Shown piece after piece: positions 1-9,480 of a DNA stretch of 64,000 nucleotides. The DNA is taken from contig CM026551.1 in the NCBI GenBank assembly GCA_015143295.1, positions 43,016,034 through 43,080,033 on the forward strand, in the 5' to 3' direction. The notes beneath the pieces are model-generated. The model had not been told where the DNA came from. It was given only the letters and a program-made list of their open reading frames with translations, and searched no databases. This DNA is from Tetracentron sinense. Its lineage: Eukaryota > Streptophyta > Magnoliopsida > Trochodendrales > Trochodendraceae. Both the position numbers and the translations under genes were made by a program. How positions within the stretch are numbered: the first letter of the stretch is position 1; every line of letters starts with the position of its first letter.

Positions 1-2390
1 ACATAGGAGATTGGCTTTGAGTATAAATGGGAGATTGTTAGACATTTTTGCCCATAAAAGTCATTATAGACTTATATTAATCTATATTATCAATAAAGCA
101 TCTTTACATTCACACATGGTCTTCTGCATTAAGTAATATATAATAAACTATCTCATAAGAAGAGACTACTTTATCCCTTAGGTAACATTGTAGGAAAACC
201 ATTCAGTTGGTTTTGAACCAAATGCTAAGGAGATATGGTTTTCCGGTTCCTTGTAGACCTAGAATAGTTCTAATTTATTTAGAATACATCCGGACAATGT
301 ATTCCTACTAACTTACACATGGTTAGTTCTATAATATGGAGTGATGAATCTCAATCACTGAGAGAAAGGTCTTTTGACTAAGATGTGGATATAAGTAATA
401 AGTACTTATATTGTAATAGGATCGCTTAGTGGATACCCTTAGAAATATATTGTCTATATATTTAGGATAGTCCATTTAACAGAATGTCCTTAACCTGAGA
501 AATCAACATCTTCTCTGCTATTTGCCTATATAGCTTTGATGTAGCCAATTTTCAATGTCCAACACAGCGGACTAAATACGAGCTCGTTGGATTATGTATG
601 CTATATTTGAAGAAGTGTGTGCATACTCAACAAGGAATCCATCGCTCTACATTTAGAGTAATTTATATTGAGTTGATACTTGTCAAACCGGACTTGGAAA
701 TCCAGCAGATGTTTATCAATTAAATTGTTTTATCGAAATGATTATTTCTAAATAAAAGAAAAATAAGAATTATTATTCTTTTAATGTATTTCAAATTGTA
801 TTTGAAAATCCAAGTTTGACTAAAGGTATCAAAGAGAGAGTTCTCAATATAAGCTAGGGATTACAAACAGTATAAGATATTGTCCCGTAAGCTTATAAAA
901 ATATTAGACGGTGGAAGGACGTGTCTGCAAACAAATCTTATAATAGAAAATACTTGCAAGTAATTCTTTAATTTCTGGGGTTAGTCACATTGTGTTAATG
1001 GACATTATTCTGATTAGTGGAAGTCCAGGGACTTAGATAACATTTTATGATCCTAATGGTATTATAGGAAAATATTTCCTAGCAACAAGACTTCAACCTA
1101 AATGTGAAGCACTTGGTCTCACAACCGGAAGTAGGAGATCATTTTAGATGCCACACACTAGGACCTTTTTAAAGCTTTTAATTTATTTAAAAATTAAATT
1201 AATTAATTTCTCCATGTATTTCACTATGTGGTATAGTGAAGCTCTTATAGGTGAAATCACATAAGATGTGATTGACCAAATGGGTATGACCCATACGGGA
1301 TTTTGATAAAGATCAAAAGGTAACAAACAAGGAGTGTGATACTCCAAAAGGAGCGTGTGATATGTGGGGCCCACCTAGGGTTGGACGCCCACTTCTATGC
1401 ATAATTCTCTATTATCTTTAATTATTTACTAATGGTTAGTTACTAATTAAATATTTGTTTCCTAATTGAATTAGGAATACATAATGAGAATTAAATGGGA
1501 ATTCTAATTAGATTAGAAGAGTTTTTATTTTGATTTAATTGAAATTTCGATTTGATTTGATTTGTAAATTTTCAGATTTCTATTTGATTATGAGAATCGA
1601 TACAGTTTCAGTATTCGGTCATAACTCTATGACCGTACTCCGTTTTTGGTCCAATAGTATATCGTTTTGAAGCTGTCGAAAAGATCTACAACTTTCGTGA
1701 AGATAGTTTTTCCAGAATCAATCGTTTTGAAGGTCAAAACCTCAGTCAAAAATCCAAAACGGAATAATCATAATAGAATTAAAAAGAGAGTTCTAATTAG
1801 ATTAGAATTTAGAAAGAGGAGTTTGACTTGATCTACAAGTTAGCAATCAAAGGGTTTATAAATAAACCTCTAGTGTGGAATGTCCAACACAATTGATTGA
1901 GATTCCAAAAATCTCTTTCTCTCTCTCCCTAAAAAGTGCACACTCCTCTCTTTCCTCTTTGGGTTATACGGTCACCCCTCTCCCATCTTCTTCATTTAGT
2001 TTGTTTTGTTCTTGTTGAAGATCAAGAACCATTCTTTGAAGATCAAGATTGTTTCTTCGAAGATTAAGATTATTTCTTTAAAGATGAAGATTGATTCTTT
2101 ATTGATCAAGAAGAGTTCTTGCAATCAAGAAAAGATTATAGAGCTTGGATTGGAAGGGTCATTAGCTTCTATTGGAGAAACTTTTTAAAGATATAAAGAA
2201 GGTTCGTATAAATCACGAATGAGACTTTTCACTTGCGAAGTTTTGCGGGTATTATTATATCATTCGAATCGCAAAGAAGACTTTTCACTTGAAAAGTCTT
2301 GATGGTATTTATTGTTCTATCATTCATTGAATAAAATAAATTAGAACTATAGTCAGGTCTTGGAATTCGATGTATGCCCCCCAAGAACTA
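1..2390 (+). repeat. Ty1/copia 3' end and LTR (LTR from 36)
   Basis: Bases 1-35 end in the purine tract AAATGGGAGAT. The LTR then opens with TGTTAGAC at 36. The same arrangement (ATTGGCTT, purine tract, TGTTGGAC) occurs at 49700-49741, and the first ~700 bp of both LTRs align by eye, so they belong to one copia family. A TATA box lies near 1856. After it comes a pyrimidine-rich leader and an imperfect tandem run of GAAGATCAAGA-like units (2017-2110), which gives a spurious 60-residue open frame. The 3' limit is uncertain because I could not find a matching CA end and target duplication; about 2390 is a guess. The rest of the element lies outside the window to the left. Confidence 0.7.
1856..1865 (+). 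promoter_or_regulatory. TATA box of copia LTR
   Basis: TTTATAAATA lies about 30 bp before a CT-rich leader, the usual U3/R layout of a plant LTR promoter. Confidence 0.5.
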
Positions 2391-2424
2391 TTTTTCTAAA
2401 ATTAAAAAGAGGCACACTTTCAAT

Positions 2425-2435
2425 GCACACACACT

Positions 2436-2471
<36 letters not shown>
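2425..2471. repeat. (CA)n(TA)n microsatellite
   Basis: A CA run with one interruption (2425-2458) passes directly into a TA run (2459-2471). It abuts the MITE at 2486; a second short TA run lies on the MITE's other side (2679-2688). Confidence 0.9.
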
Positions 2472-2485
2472 GTGGAAAATCTAGA

Positions 2486-2666
2486 GTTCACACAATGCGT
2501 GAAACTCTTAAAGGTCACGCAAGTGTAAAACCAAACAGGATGTCATTACTATAATTATGAAAGATAATTGTTTTTTCAAAATGGCCACCACTTCACACTA
2601 TAATTACAGGAATGCCATCCAATATGAACATGCGTGATCTTTTAGTGTTTCACACATTGCGTGAAC
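2486..2666. mobile_element. MITE-like element with ~36-bp terminal inverted repeats
   Basis: The left end GTTCACACAATGCGTGAAAC is matched by the reverse complement of the right end, GTTCACGCAATGTGTGAAAC. The match continues for about 36 bp through a shared TCACGCA block. The interior is AT-rich with no coding capacity. TATATATATG borders both sides (on opposite strands), so it may have gone into a TA-rich site; an exact target duplication is not resolvable. The superfamily is not identified. Confidence 0.6.
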
Positions 2667-2699
2667 AGTAGCAGCCCCATATATATATAATCTCCACTA

Positions 2700-3465
2700 T
2701 AATAACGACAATATATAGAGCACTTATAAACGGTGATTAAACAAAATCGCACTTATACTTAATTTTAATTTAGTAAAAAAATGGCTTTTACAATGAGGAT
2801 TCTCATGTAAATTGACAACTTAATCAACGTTTTAAAGGGCTTTATTCTCATGATAATAGTAGGTTCGTTATAATAGTAGAGGTAAAGAAGATATAAGTGT
2901 AAGGGTAGTTTTGTCAATCTTAGAAAAAATTGAGGAGATAGTAGTGTAAGAGTAATTTTGCCAATACTGATTATAATAGTAGCGAGAGAAAATAAAAGTG
3001 TAAGAATGATTTTTTCAATACTGAATATAATAGTAGTGTGAGAAAAATATAGGTATAAAGATAATTTTGTCAATATGATTATAATAGTAGATAGAGAGAA
3101 AAATATCATATAAGGAATTTTGTCAATCTCATTATAGAGAAGATATATAAGGATAATTTTCTCAATAGTGGCAAAATTCAAAAACCTTTTTATGGGTTCT
3201 ATTCTCGTTATAATAGTAAAGATAATGAAAATGAGAAAGTATCATTCACTTATATCTTTCAATCTTTACTATTATAACCATTATTGAAAAAATTACCCTT
3301 ACAATTCTATCTTCTCTATTATTATAATGAGAATGACAAAGTTACCCCTGCACTTATATATTTTCTATCTCTGGTATTATATTGAGAATAGGGCACGTAT
3401 AACGTTGATGGAACAAAATTACACTTACACTTATATTTTTACAATAATTAATTTATATTATAATA
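2700..3465. repeat. Fold-back array of ~60-bp degenerate units
   Basis: From about 2860 to 3200, units built on TAATAGTAG...AAGTGTAAGG...TTTTGTCAAT recur every 55-65 bp. From about 3205 to 3400 the same units appear in reverse complement (CTATTATAA...TTACCC...CACTTATA). The whole behaves as a large imperfect hairpin centred near 3210. The 138-residue minus-strand open frame here consists of these repeats and is not a gene. Confidence 0.55.
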
Positions 3466-3690
3466 TGATATTTTTATTTTTATTTTATTTTGTAAGTTGG
3501 GGTGTCCCTAACCCTTCAGGTCAGGACTAATTCCCGAGGGTGCGACAAAGGCCCACAATTCGCCACATCAAGAAAGTCCAGGAAAATCCCATGTGCGGCT
3601 GGCCTAAAAGGAGGTGAGAAATCAACCCAAGACCTTCCGTTTCATGAGGTGTAAGTCCCAAGAACCACTAATCCACCTCTTCCGGGTTTG
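3466..3690 (-). mobile_element. tRNA-derived SINE candidate
   Basis: Read on the minus strand, GGATTAGTGGTT resembles a pol III A box. About 40 bp on, GGTCTTGGGTTGATTT resembles a degenerate B box. The unit ends in an A-rich tail, seen on the plus strand as the T-rich run at 3466-3496. That combination is typical of plant SINEs. No target duplication was resolved and the family is not recognised. Confidence 0.4.
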
Positions 3691-4018
3691 AATTCTTATG
3701 TAGGTTGAATATTTTAAAATTATATAACTATTTTTTAACTTAGAAATATTTTTATTTTTGAGTTAAGGGTAATTTTATCATAAAGATGATTCCTCATGTT
3801 CAAAACATTGATTAAATCTTTTATAATTTCAAAACTATCCTTCGTACTTAGCCCTTAAAATCATAGATGAAAATTTGCAAAATTTTCAAACTACCCTTAT
3901 CATAATCATTATATAAGTCAAACACTTAATAATTAAATGTTTGCTTAGTTCCTATATTACAGCCCACTCATTTAATCTATTAAGCTTGAAATTCTCTACG
4001 GTTATAACCATACTTCTT
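3691..4018. other. AT-rich non-coding spacer
   Basis: No gene seen. Bases 3880-3960 hold an inverted copy of the TAATGATTATG...AAGGGTAGTTT repeat also present at 9065-9480. Confidence 0.5.
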
Positions 4019-4302
4019 GGAGTCCAGTTACATCACTGAGGTCGTCATATGTCCCTTTTAACACTCTTTAACTATGGTTAAAATTCACCAACTCCTAAGA
4101 TTCACCCAATTATCATTGGATTCTAGAAAAAAAAATATTGAACCCTAGGAATTAGTAAATTTAAACTAGGATTTAAAAAAAGTTAATATTTTTTCTAAAA
4201 ATCGAGGATAGGTAAATGAACTCTAGGGGTAAATGAATCTTAATCACAATTAAGAGGTGTCAAAAGAGACACATGGCAACCTCAAGGGCGTGATGGGACT
4301 CC
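4019..4302. mobile_element. Fold-back MITE, ~110-bp terminal inverted repeats
   Basis: The left arm begins GGAGTCCAGTTACATCACTG. The reverse complement of the right arm begins GGAGTCCCATCACGCCCTTG. Arms stay aligned for about 110 bp with ~25% mismatch through GTGTCYCTTTTRACAC and GGTTAARATTCAYYNAC. The middle is an A/T-rich hinge. Further copies or halves lie at 4303-4540, 5570-6000, 6125-6576 plus 9009-9045, 11990-12140 and 25800-26070, so this is a local dispersed family. There is no coding capacity and no transposase was seen. Confidence 0.6.
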
Positions 4303-4610
4303 AACTGTGGTTAAAATTCACCGACCCCTATGATTCAACCACTTATTCTTGGTTTTTAGAAAAAAAAGAATAATTTCTTTTAAACCTTGATTAAAATTCA
4401 CTAACTTAAGGGTTAATTTTTTTTTCCCTAAAAATCAAGGATAAGTGGGTGAACCATAGGGTGGGTGAATCTTAATCACAGTTAAATAGTATTAAAAGGG
4501 ATATATGGCGACCTTTGTGGCATAACTTGACTTATCGCTCTCTTGGCAAAATGTTTCGAAAGACGAAAACTCTAGCCAAGATCTCGCCTGCCCTTTTCTT
4601 TGTTATACCC
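4303..4610. mobile_element. Second fold-back copy and inverted flank
   Basis: The left arm lacks the terminal GGAGTC part but has AACTGTGGTTAAAATTCACC. The right arm runs CAAGGATAAGTGGGTGA to CTTTGTGGCATAACTTGACT. Bases 4515-4610 are the reverse complement of the flank seen at 5500-5570 and 6060-6130 (AACAAAG...TTGGCAAAACGTTCTTC), so these elements share longer outer sequence. Confidence 0.45.
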
Positions 4611-5569
4611 AACATGTTTCTAAAGTTTTATTATTTTTAAAATGTCTCAACATCATATTTTATAAGTAACGTGTTTCTCGCAATTTTTTCTATCTAAAAT
4701 ATTCCTTAAATTTTTTTATCAAAAACCTTCTTTTCAATCTCTCCTCTTTCACTCTCTCTCACGTGTATGGTACGTGCTACCTATTAGTCTTTTTATAAGA
4801 ATTCTACGTCTTTCTCATTTTCGTACTTTTTTTTTATGTCTCTCACATATGGGCAACGTAACTATGGTCCTCGGATAAACTAGTAAATTTTTTTGATATT
4901 TTTCAGAACAGCTAAAGCTTACGCAGTCACTCAAAAAGAGAAAACGCTTATCCTAACCCAGACTTACCTCGTGAACACCCAACGTTACAAGGCAGTTGTA
5001 ACGGGGGGCCTTGAGCACTTGTAAAAATTAATGGAGTAGTTCTTTTCGGACGGATCATGACAAGATATAAGAGGATTGATTGGATTGAGTTGATTGGTGT
5101 GATGGTTGATAGGACTGTGATGACATTATCATCCTCACGTCAGCATTTAATTCCATTTCCACGTCTTGTCCTCTCACTCTTGGAAGACGTTTTTGCTTTA
5201 GCCTGGTATGTTTTTCTTTTTCTTTTCGGTAAATAGCCATGAAATTACTGCTTTGGACTATTAGAATACAGAAGAAAAAGGACGGGAACAAAGCTAAAAT
5301 AAAAAATCAATCTCAATCTCATTGGTACTAGCAGCGGCAAGTGAGAGAGGGATTAAGGATTATTTCGGAGATAAAAATTCAAGTGACATTGTGCATATAT
5401 AAAAAAAAATTGTCAACGAAAGGTTGGTCGATTGGTTATAGAAATGTAACATATGAATATTTAAAAAACTAAAAAGTTTTAGGGGTATTTTAGGTATAAC
5501 AAAGAAATGGGTGGGTGAGACCTTGATGAAATGTTCTTCTTTCGGAATGTTTTGTTAAGAGAGTGAAGA
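4611..5569. other. Non-coding spacer
   Basis: AT-rich sequence without a credible gene. A 78-residue minus-strand open frame near 5055-5291 has no recognisable domain and low-complexity Ser/Gln ends; I do not call it. Confidence 0.4.
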
Positions 5570-6000
5570 ATCCAGTTATGCCATTGAGATCATCATGTAT
5601 CTCTTTTAACCCTTAGGATTCATCTACTTATTATTGGGTTTTTTTTTTAAATGAATTTTTTTTGTATGGGTTAATAAATTTTAACTAGGGCTTAAAAAAA
5701 TTTCATATTTTTTTAAAAAAAAACAAAAGATAAGTGGGCAAACATTGAGGGTGAATCGTAACCATAGTTGGAGTCTGGTTACGCCCTTGAGGTTGCAAAG
5801 TGTCTCTTTTGACACCGCTTAACTGTGGTTAAGATTCACCTACCCCTAAACTTCACCAAACTATCCTTGGTTTATAGGAAAAAAATATTTTTTTTTTAAA
5901 TCCTGGTTAAATTAAAATTCACTAATTCATATGGTTCAATTTTTTTTCAAATTATTTTCTAAAAACCAATGATAAGTGGGTGAATTCTATAGTCATTGAC
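5570..6000. mobile_element. Two tandem fold-back units
   Basis: Two adjoining units of the 4019-4302 family. Each has GAGTC(C/T)-type ends, GGTTAAGATTCACC and GATAAGTGGG hallmarks and long A/T hinges. Internal deletions make the arms unequal. Confidence 0.45.
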
Positions 6001-6124
6001 TATAAAAATATGACATAGGGACATTTTGAGAACCAAAAACCTTTAAGGGTATTTTAAATATAGCAAAGAAAGGAGCGAGCAGGGCCTTGGCAAAACGTTC
6101 TTCTTTCAGAGTGTTTTTCCAAGA

Positions 6125-6576
6125 GAGCGAGGAGTCCGGTTATGACACTGAGATCGTCATGTGTCCATTCTAACATACCTTAACTATGGTTAAGATTCAC
6201 CAACCCTTGGGTTCAGCAACTTAGATTGATTTTAAAATATATACGAATTTTTTTTAACCCAAGGAGTTAGTTAATTTTAACTAGGGTCTAAAAAAAATTA
6301 TTATTTTTTTCTAAAAACCAAAGATAAGTAAGTGAACCTTAGGGGTAAGTGAATCTTAACCACAGTTGGAGTTTGGTTACGCCATTGAGGTTGTCATATG
6401 TCTCTTTTGACACCTCCTTAATATTTTTAGGAAAATAGATTAATTTTTTAAACGTTGGTTACAATTTGCTATCTCCTTGGGTTAAATTTTGTCTTATATT
6501 TCTTTTTCTAAAAATCAAGGATAAGTGGGTGAATCTTAACCACAATTAAGTAATGTTAAAAGAGACACATGACAAC
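6125..6576. mobile_element. Fold-back units, interrupted by solo LTR
   Basis: This starts GAGGAGTCCGGTTATGACAC. It shows the same arm and hinge pattern and runs to AAAGAGACACATGACAAC, where the solo LTR begins. The missing right end, CTTAGTGGTGTAACCTGACT, is found directly after the LTR at 9014, so one element was split by the insertion. Confidence 0.55.
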
Positions 6577-7261
6577 TGTAATGACCTCAAAATCCTACAA
6601 GGCTAAAATAAGACTTTAGAATCGTCACATTACTTAAACCTGCTTAAAAACCATGCATACAAGGCTTACTACACGAGTCTCCAAAAATGAGAATAATAAA
6701 ATTCCGATATATAAACTATAGCCAACCTGCACGAGTCCACGGTCAACATATACAACCCACTATAAACCAACAAGTATGAAAAATACAACTATAAAAGTCT
6801 ACTGAGCAACATCCTCAAAAAGTCTATTTCAAAACTCTCTCAACTAAACAAAGCATAAACTAAGAGGTATAAACACCCAAGCCTCCGGCTCCTTCCTCGG
6901 AAGGCTCACCTTCTCCTGCTTCCTCAATGTAAGCTTCCTCAATCCATGGCTCCGCCGTGTACTCCTGCTCTAAACCTGCCAAGACAAAGTCCAGCTGAGT
7001 ACAAAGGTACTCAGTGTATATAAAATCCAACCAACAATAATAATATACATGTACTTAATTAGAAACATATCCAATAACATAATAACATAATCAGGGTGCG
7101 GAAGAACGTGTGCGCATATATATCATATCATCACCTTGACACGTTAACTTGTGAAAATCTTAAACTTAGAAGACAATATACTTATGAGCTGCTTATGCCT
7201 ATGAGACCACGTGCTTGTGAGATGCTTATGCTTATGCACTTCTTCAAATCATACAATGATG

Positions 7262-7400
7262 TGACATGCCGTTCTTGACGGATACGGACCATGTCTAAGA
7301 AATCATATGGTTGGCATGCCATTCTTGGCGGATACGGACCATGCTTAAGAATCAAATGGTTGACATACCGTTCTTGACGGATACGGACCATGTCATGCTC
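7262..7400. repeat. ~56-bp tandem repeat inside solo LTR
   Basis: About two and a half copies of a unit built on CGTTCTTGACGGATACGGAC. It sits where Elements 1 and 2 carry their own unrelated tandem arrays. Confidence 0.75.
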
Positions 7401-8257
7401 ATGCTTATTCAGAATGTCATAGGTATGTCATGCTCGTGCTTGTGGTCCACATGTGTGACTTGTGAGACTCTTATTTTAACATGCACGTGCATATGTGCTT
7501 AAGTATCGAAATTAACATTCGAGTTGGTAATTGCTTAGATTCCGATCTCCCACCATGGAAACTCCACTATACTGTCTCATACCAAATAGTTAGAGAATTC
7601 CCGATTTGAGAGATTTTCATCTAAATTCTTACCTTCCTAATTGCCAATTTCCATGCAAGTAATTAGACATACTTATCAAACAATCACATATACATATCTT
7701 ATCATAATTCATAGCATAACTCATAATCAATTTACCACCATTTCATTATAGTATAATAGCATTTATCCTCTCAAGCATTTTCACAAACACATTGAGTACG
7801 CGTAATATGAATCCATTGCCCTTCTACATTTTCAAGCATTCATCAAACCATAATCCATCCATACAATCCATTCACCATTCACATCCACATATTAATCTCA
7901 TCCTCCATACATTCTATCTACATTCTAATCCACATTTTCATCCATAATTAGCTTACTTCATAGAAAATTTGGGAAAAATGCATCTAATCTCTATTCTATT
8001 ATTCCTATCATATTAACATTCACAAAACATTAAAATATAGTTGATTAGGATAGTATATCGACCTTAGGAATCCTTCCCTTGGATTCAAAACGCTCCCGAG
8101 GTGATTTGGGGAAACTTTCCAAACTCTCCTTGTAAAATCCAAGCTATTTCATTCTTCTCAAAGAAACCCCTCTCTCAAACCCTAGGTTTTCTCTCTCTTT
8201 TTGCCAAATTAGGTTAGAAATAGGTAGAGTATTCTAGGACCCCGAAATAGGATCCCT

Positions 8258-8265
8258 ATTTATAG
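8258..8265 (-). promoter_or_regulatory. TATA box of solo LTR
   Basis: TATAAATA on the minus strand, preceded by the palindrome array and followed by the leader part of the LTR. Confidence 0.4.
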
Positions 8266-9008
8266 CCCCAAGGTCTGAGAACCAAAAGACCAAAAAGCCC
8301 TTACTAAAATTCTATAAAAAAACGAAAGACCGAGCGATCGGTGTTTCTGGTCGAGCGATTGGTTGAAAACACCCTCTCTGAAAAATTTTCTCAAACAAAA
8401 AAGTTAACCAGTCGATAGCTACCGATCGATCGGTTTTGAACCAATCGATCGCTACTTCTGACCGAGCGATCGGTTTTGTACCGATCGATCCCTAGCGATC
8501 GGTGTTCTGCAGATTTTTGACCAATTTTACTGTTTTGGCCATAACTTTTGACTCGTTCGTCGGATTTCGACGATTCAACTTGCGTTGGATTTGTCTTCCG
8601 AAAAGGGACATTTCTGGTACTTTAAAATTTTCAAATTCCCTCTCAATTATGGACCAAAAAGTCCCCAAAGTTGACTGATTTGCAATTCTATCAGACAAAA
8701 CATTAGAAAACCCGCCTTTTGACTTAGCTTAGACTAAAAAAATATGGAAAAACATTAAGCATGAACTTCGAAGAGGGTTCCAATACCTTTCTAATGATTC
8801 AAAAATCACTCAATTCCAATAAACGGTGCCAAAACTAGAGCTTCCTAAAGTTTAGGGTGTGTTATGACATCTCTCCGCTTACAAGTTTGATTAAGCCTTA
8901 ATCACACTATACCAATTAGATATAAATACATAAACATTAAAACATCACAAGGACTATAATACCCCTAATACTTGTAATAAAAATATAAAAAAGATTCGGG
9001 TCTCTACA

Positions 9009-9045
9009 ACAACCTTAGTGGTGTAACCTGACTATAAAGAGTCCG
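9009..9045. mobile_element. Right end of the interrupted fold-back element
   Basis: After the ACAAC duplication, CTTAGTGGTGTAACCTGACT resumes the fold-back arm that stopped at 6576. Confidence 0.5.
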
Positions 9046-9480
9046 GTTGTAACTGTAGAGAATTTCAAGTCTAATAGATAGATGAGTAAAGTGTAGTATG
9101 AGAATTAAGCAAAAATTCAATCAAGTGTTTGTTTATATAATGATTATGATAAGGGTAGTTTGGGAATTATGAAAAATATTAGCCTACGTTTTTATGAGAG
9201 TTTTTCTCATAGTTAAAATTTTTTAACCATGAGAAAACCATATAATGACTATGGTTACAATTTAATAACTCCTATGAAAAAGAGGGAGAAGAAATGGTTT
9301 GATCTTCTTATTTCTCGAACCCAGAGATCCATGAGATAGTTAGATAAGTAAGGGGTAGTATGAGAACCAATCAAAACATTCAATCAAGTGTTTGTCTTAT
9401 ATAATGATTATGGTAAGGGTAATTTGATAATTATGAACAAATTCAACTACGTTTTTAAGGGGAGAATTGTCATTATAGAT
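9046..9480. repeat. Direct duplication, ~150-bp units 250 bp apart
   Basis: 9065-9210 and 9315-9480 both carry ATTCAATCAAGTGTTTGT, a TATAATGATTATG block and AAGGGTA(G/A)TTTG in the same order. The first copy also contains a short palindrome around AACCATGAGAAAACC. Confidence 0.5.

Larger units (their letters stand above)
6577..9008 (-). mobile_element. Solo gypsy LTR (Tekay-like), 2432 bp
   Basis: The unit starts TGTAATGACC and ends GGTCTCTACA. It is flanked by a perfect 5-bp duplication ACAAC (6572-6576 and 9009-9013). There is no internal region, so it is a solo LTR left by LTR-LTR recombination. Like the LTRs of Elements 1 and 2, it has a GTACTCAGTG block near 7005, a short tandem array (7262-7400), a CGATCG palindrome array (8328-8503) and a conserved block with CAACTTGCGTTGGA (8577). 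Orientation is inferred from that order and from a TATA box on the minus strand. Confidence 0.85.

Noticed and set aside
2765-3181. 138-residue minus-strand open frame rich in Ile/Leu/Thr
   Set aside because: Translation of the degenerate 60-bp repeat; hydrophobicity follows from AT-rich DNA, not from a membrane protein.
5055-5291. 78-residue minus-strand open frame
   Set aside because: Low-complexity ends, no domain, lies between fold-back repeats.
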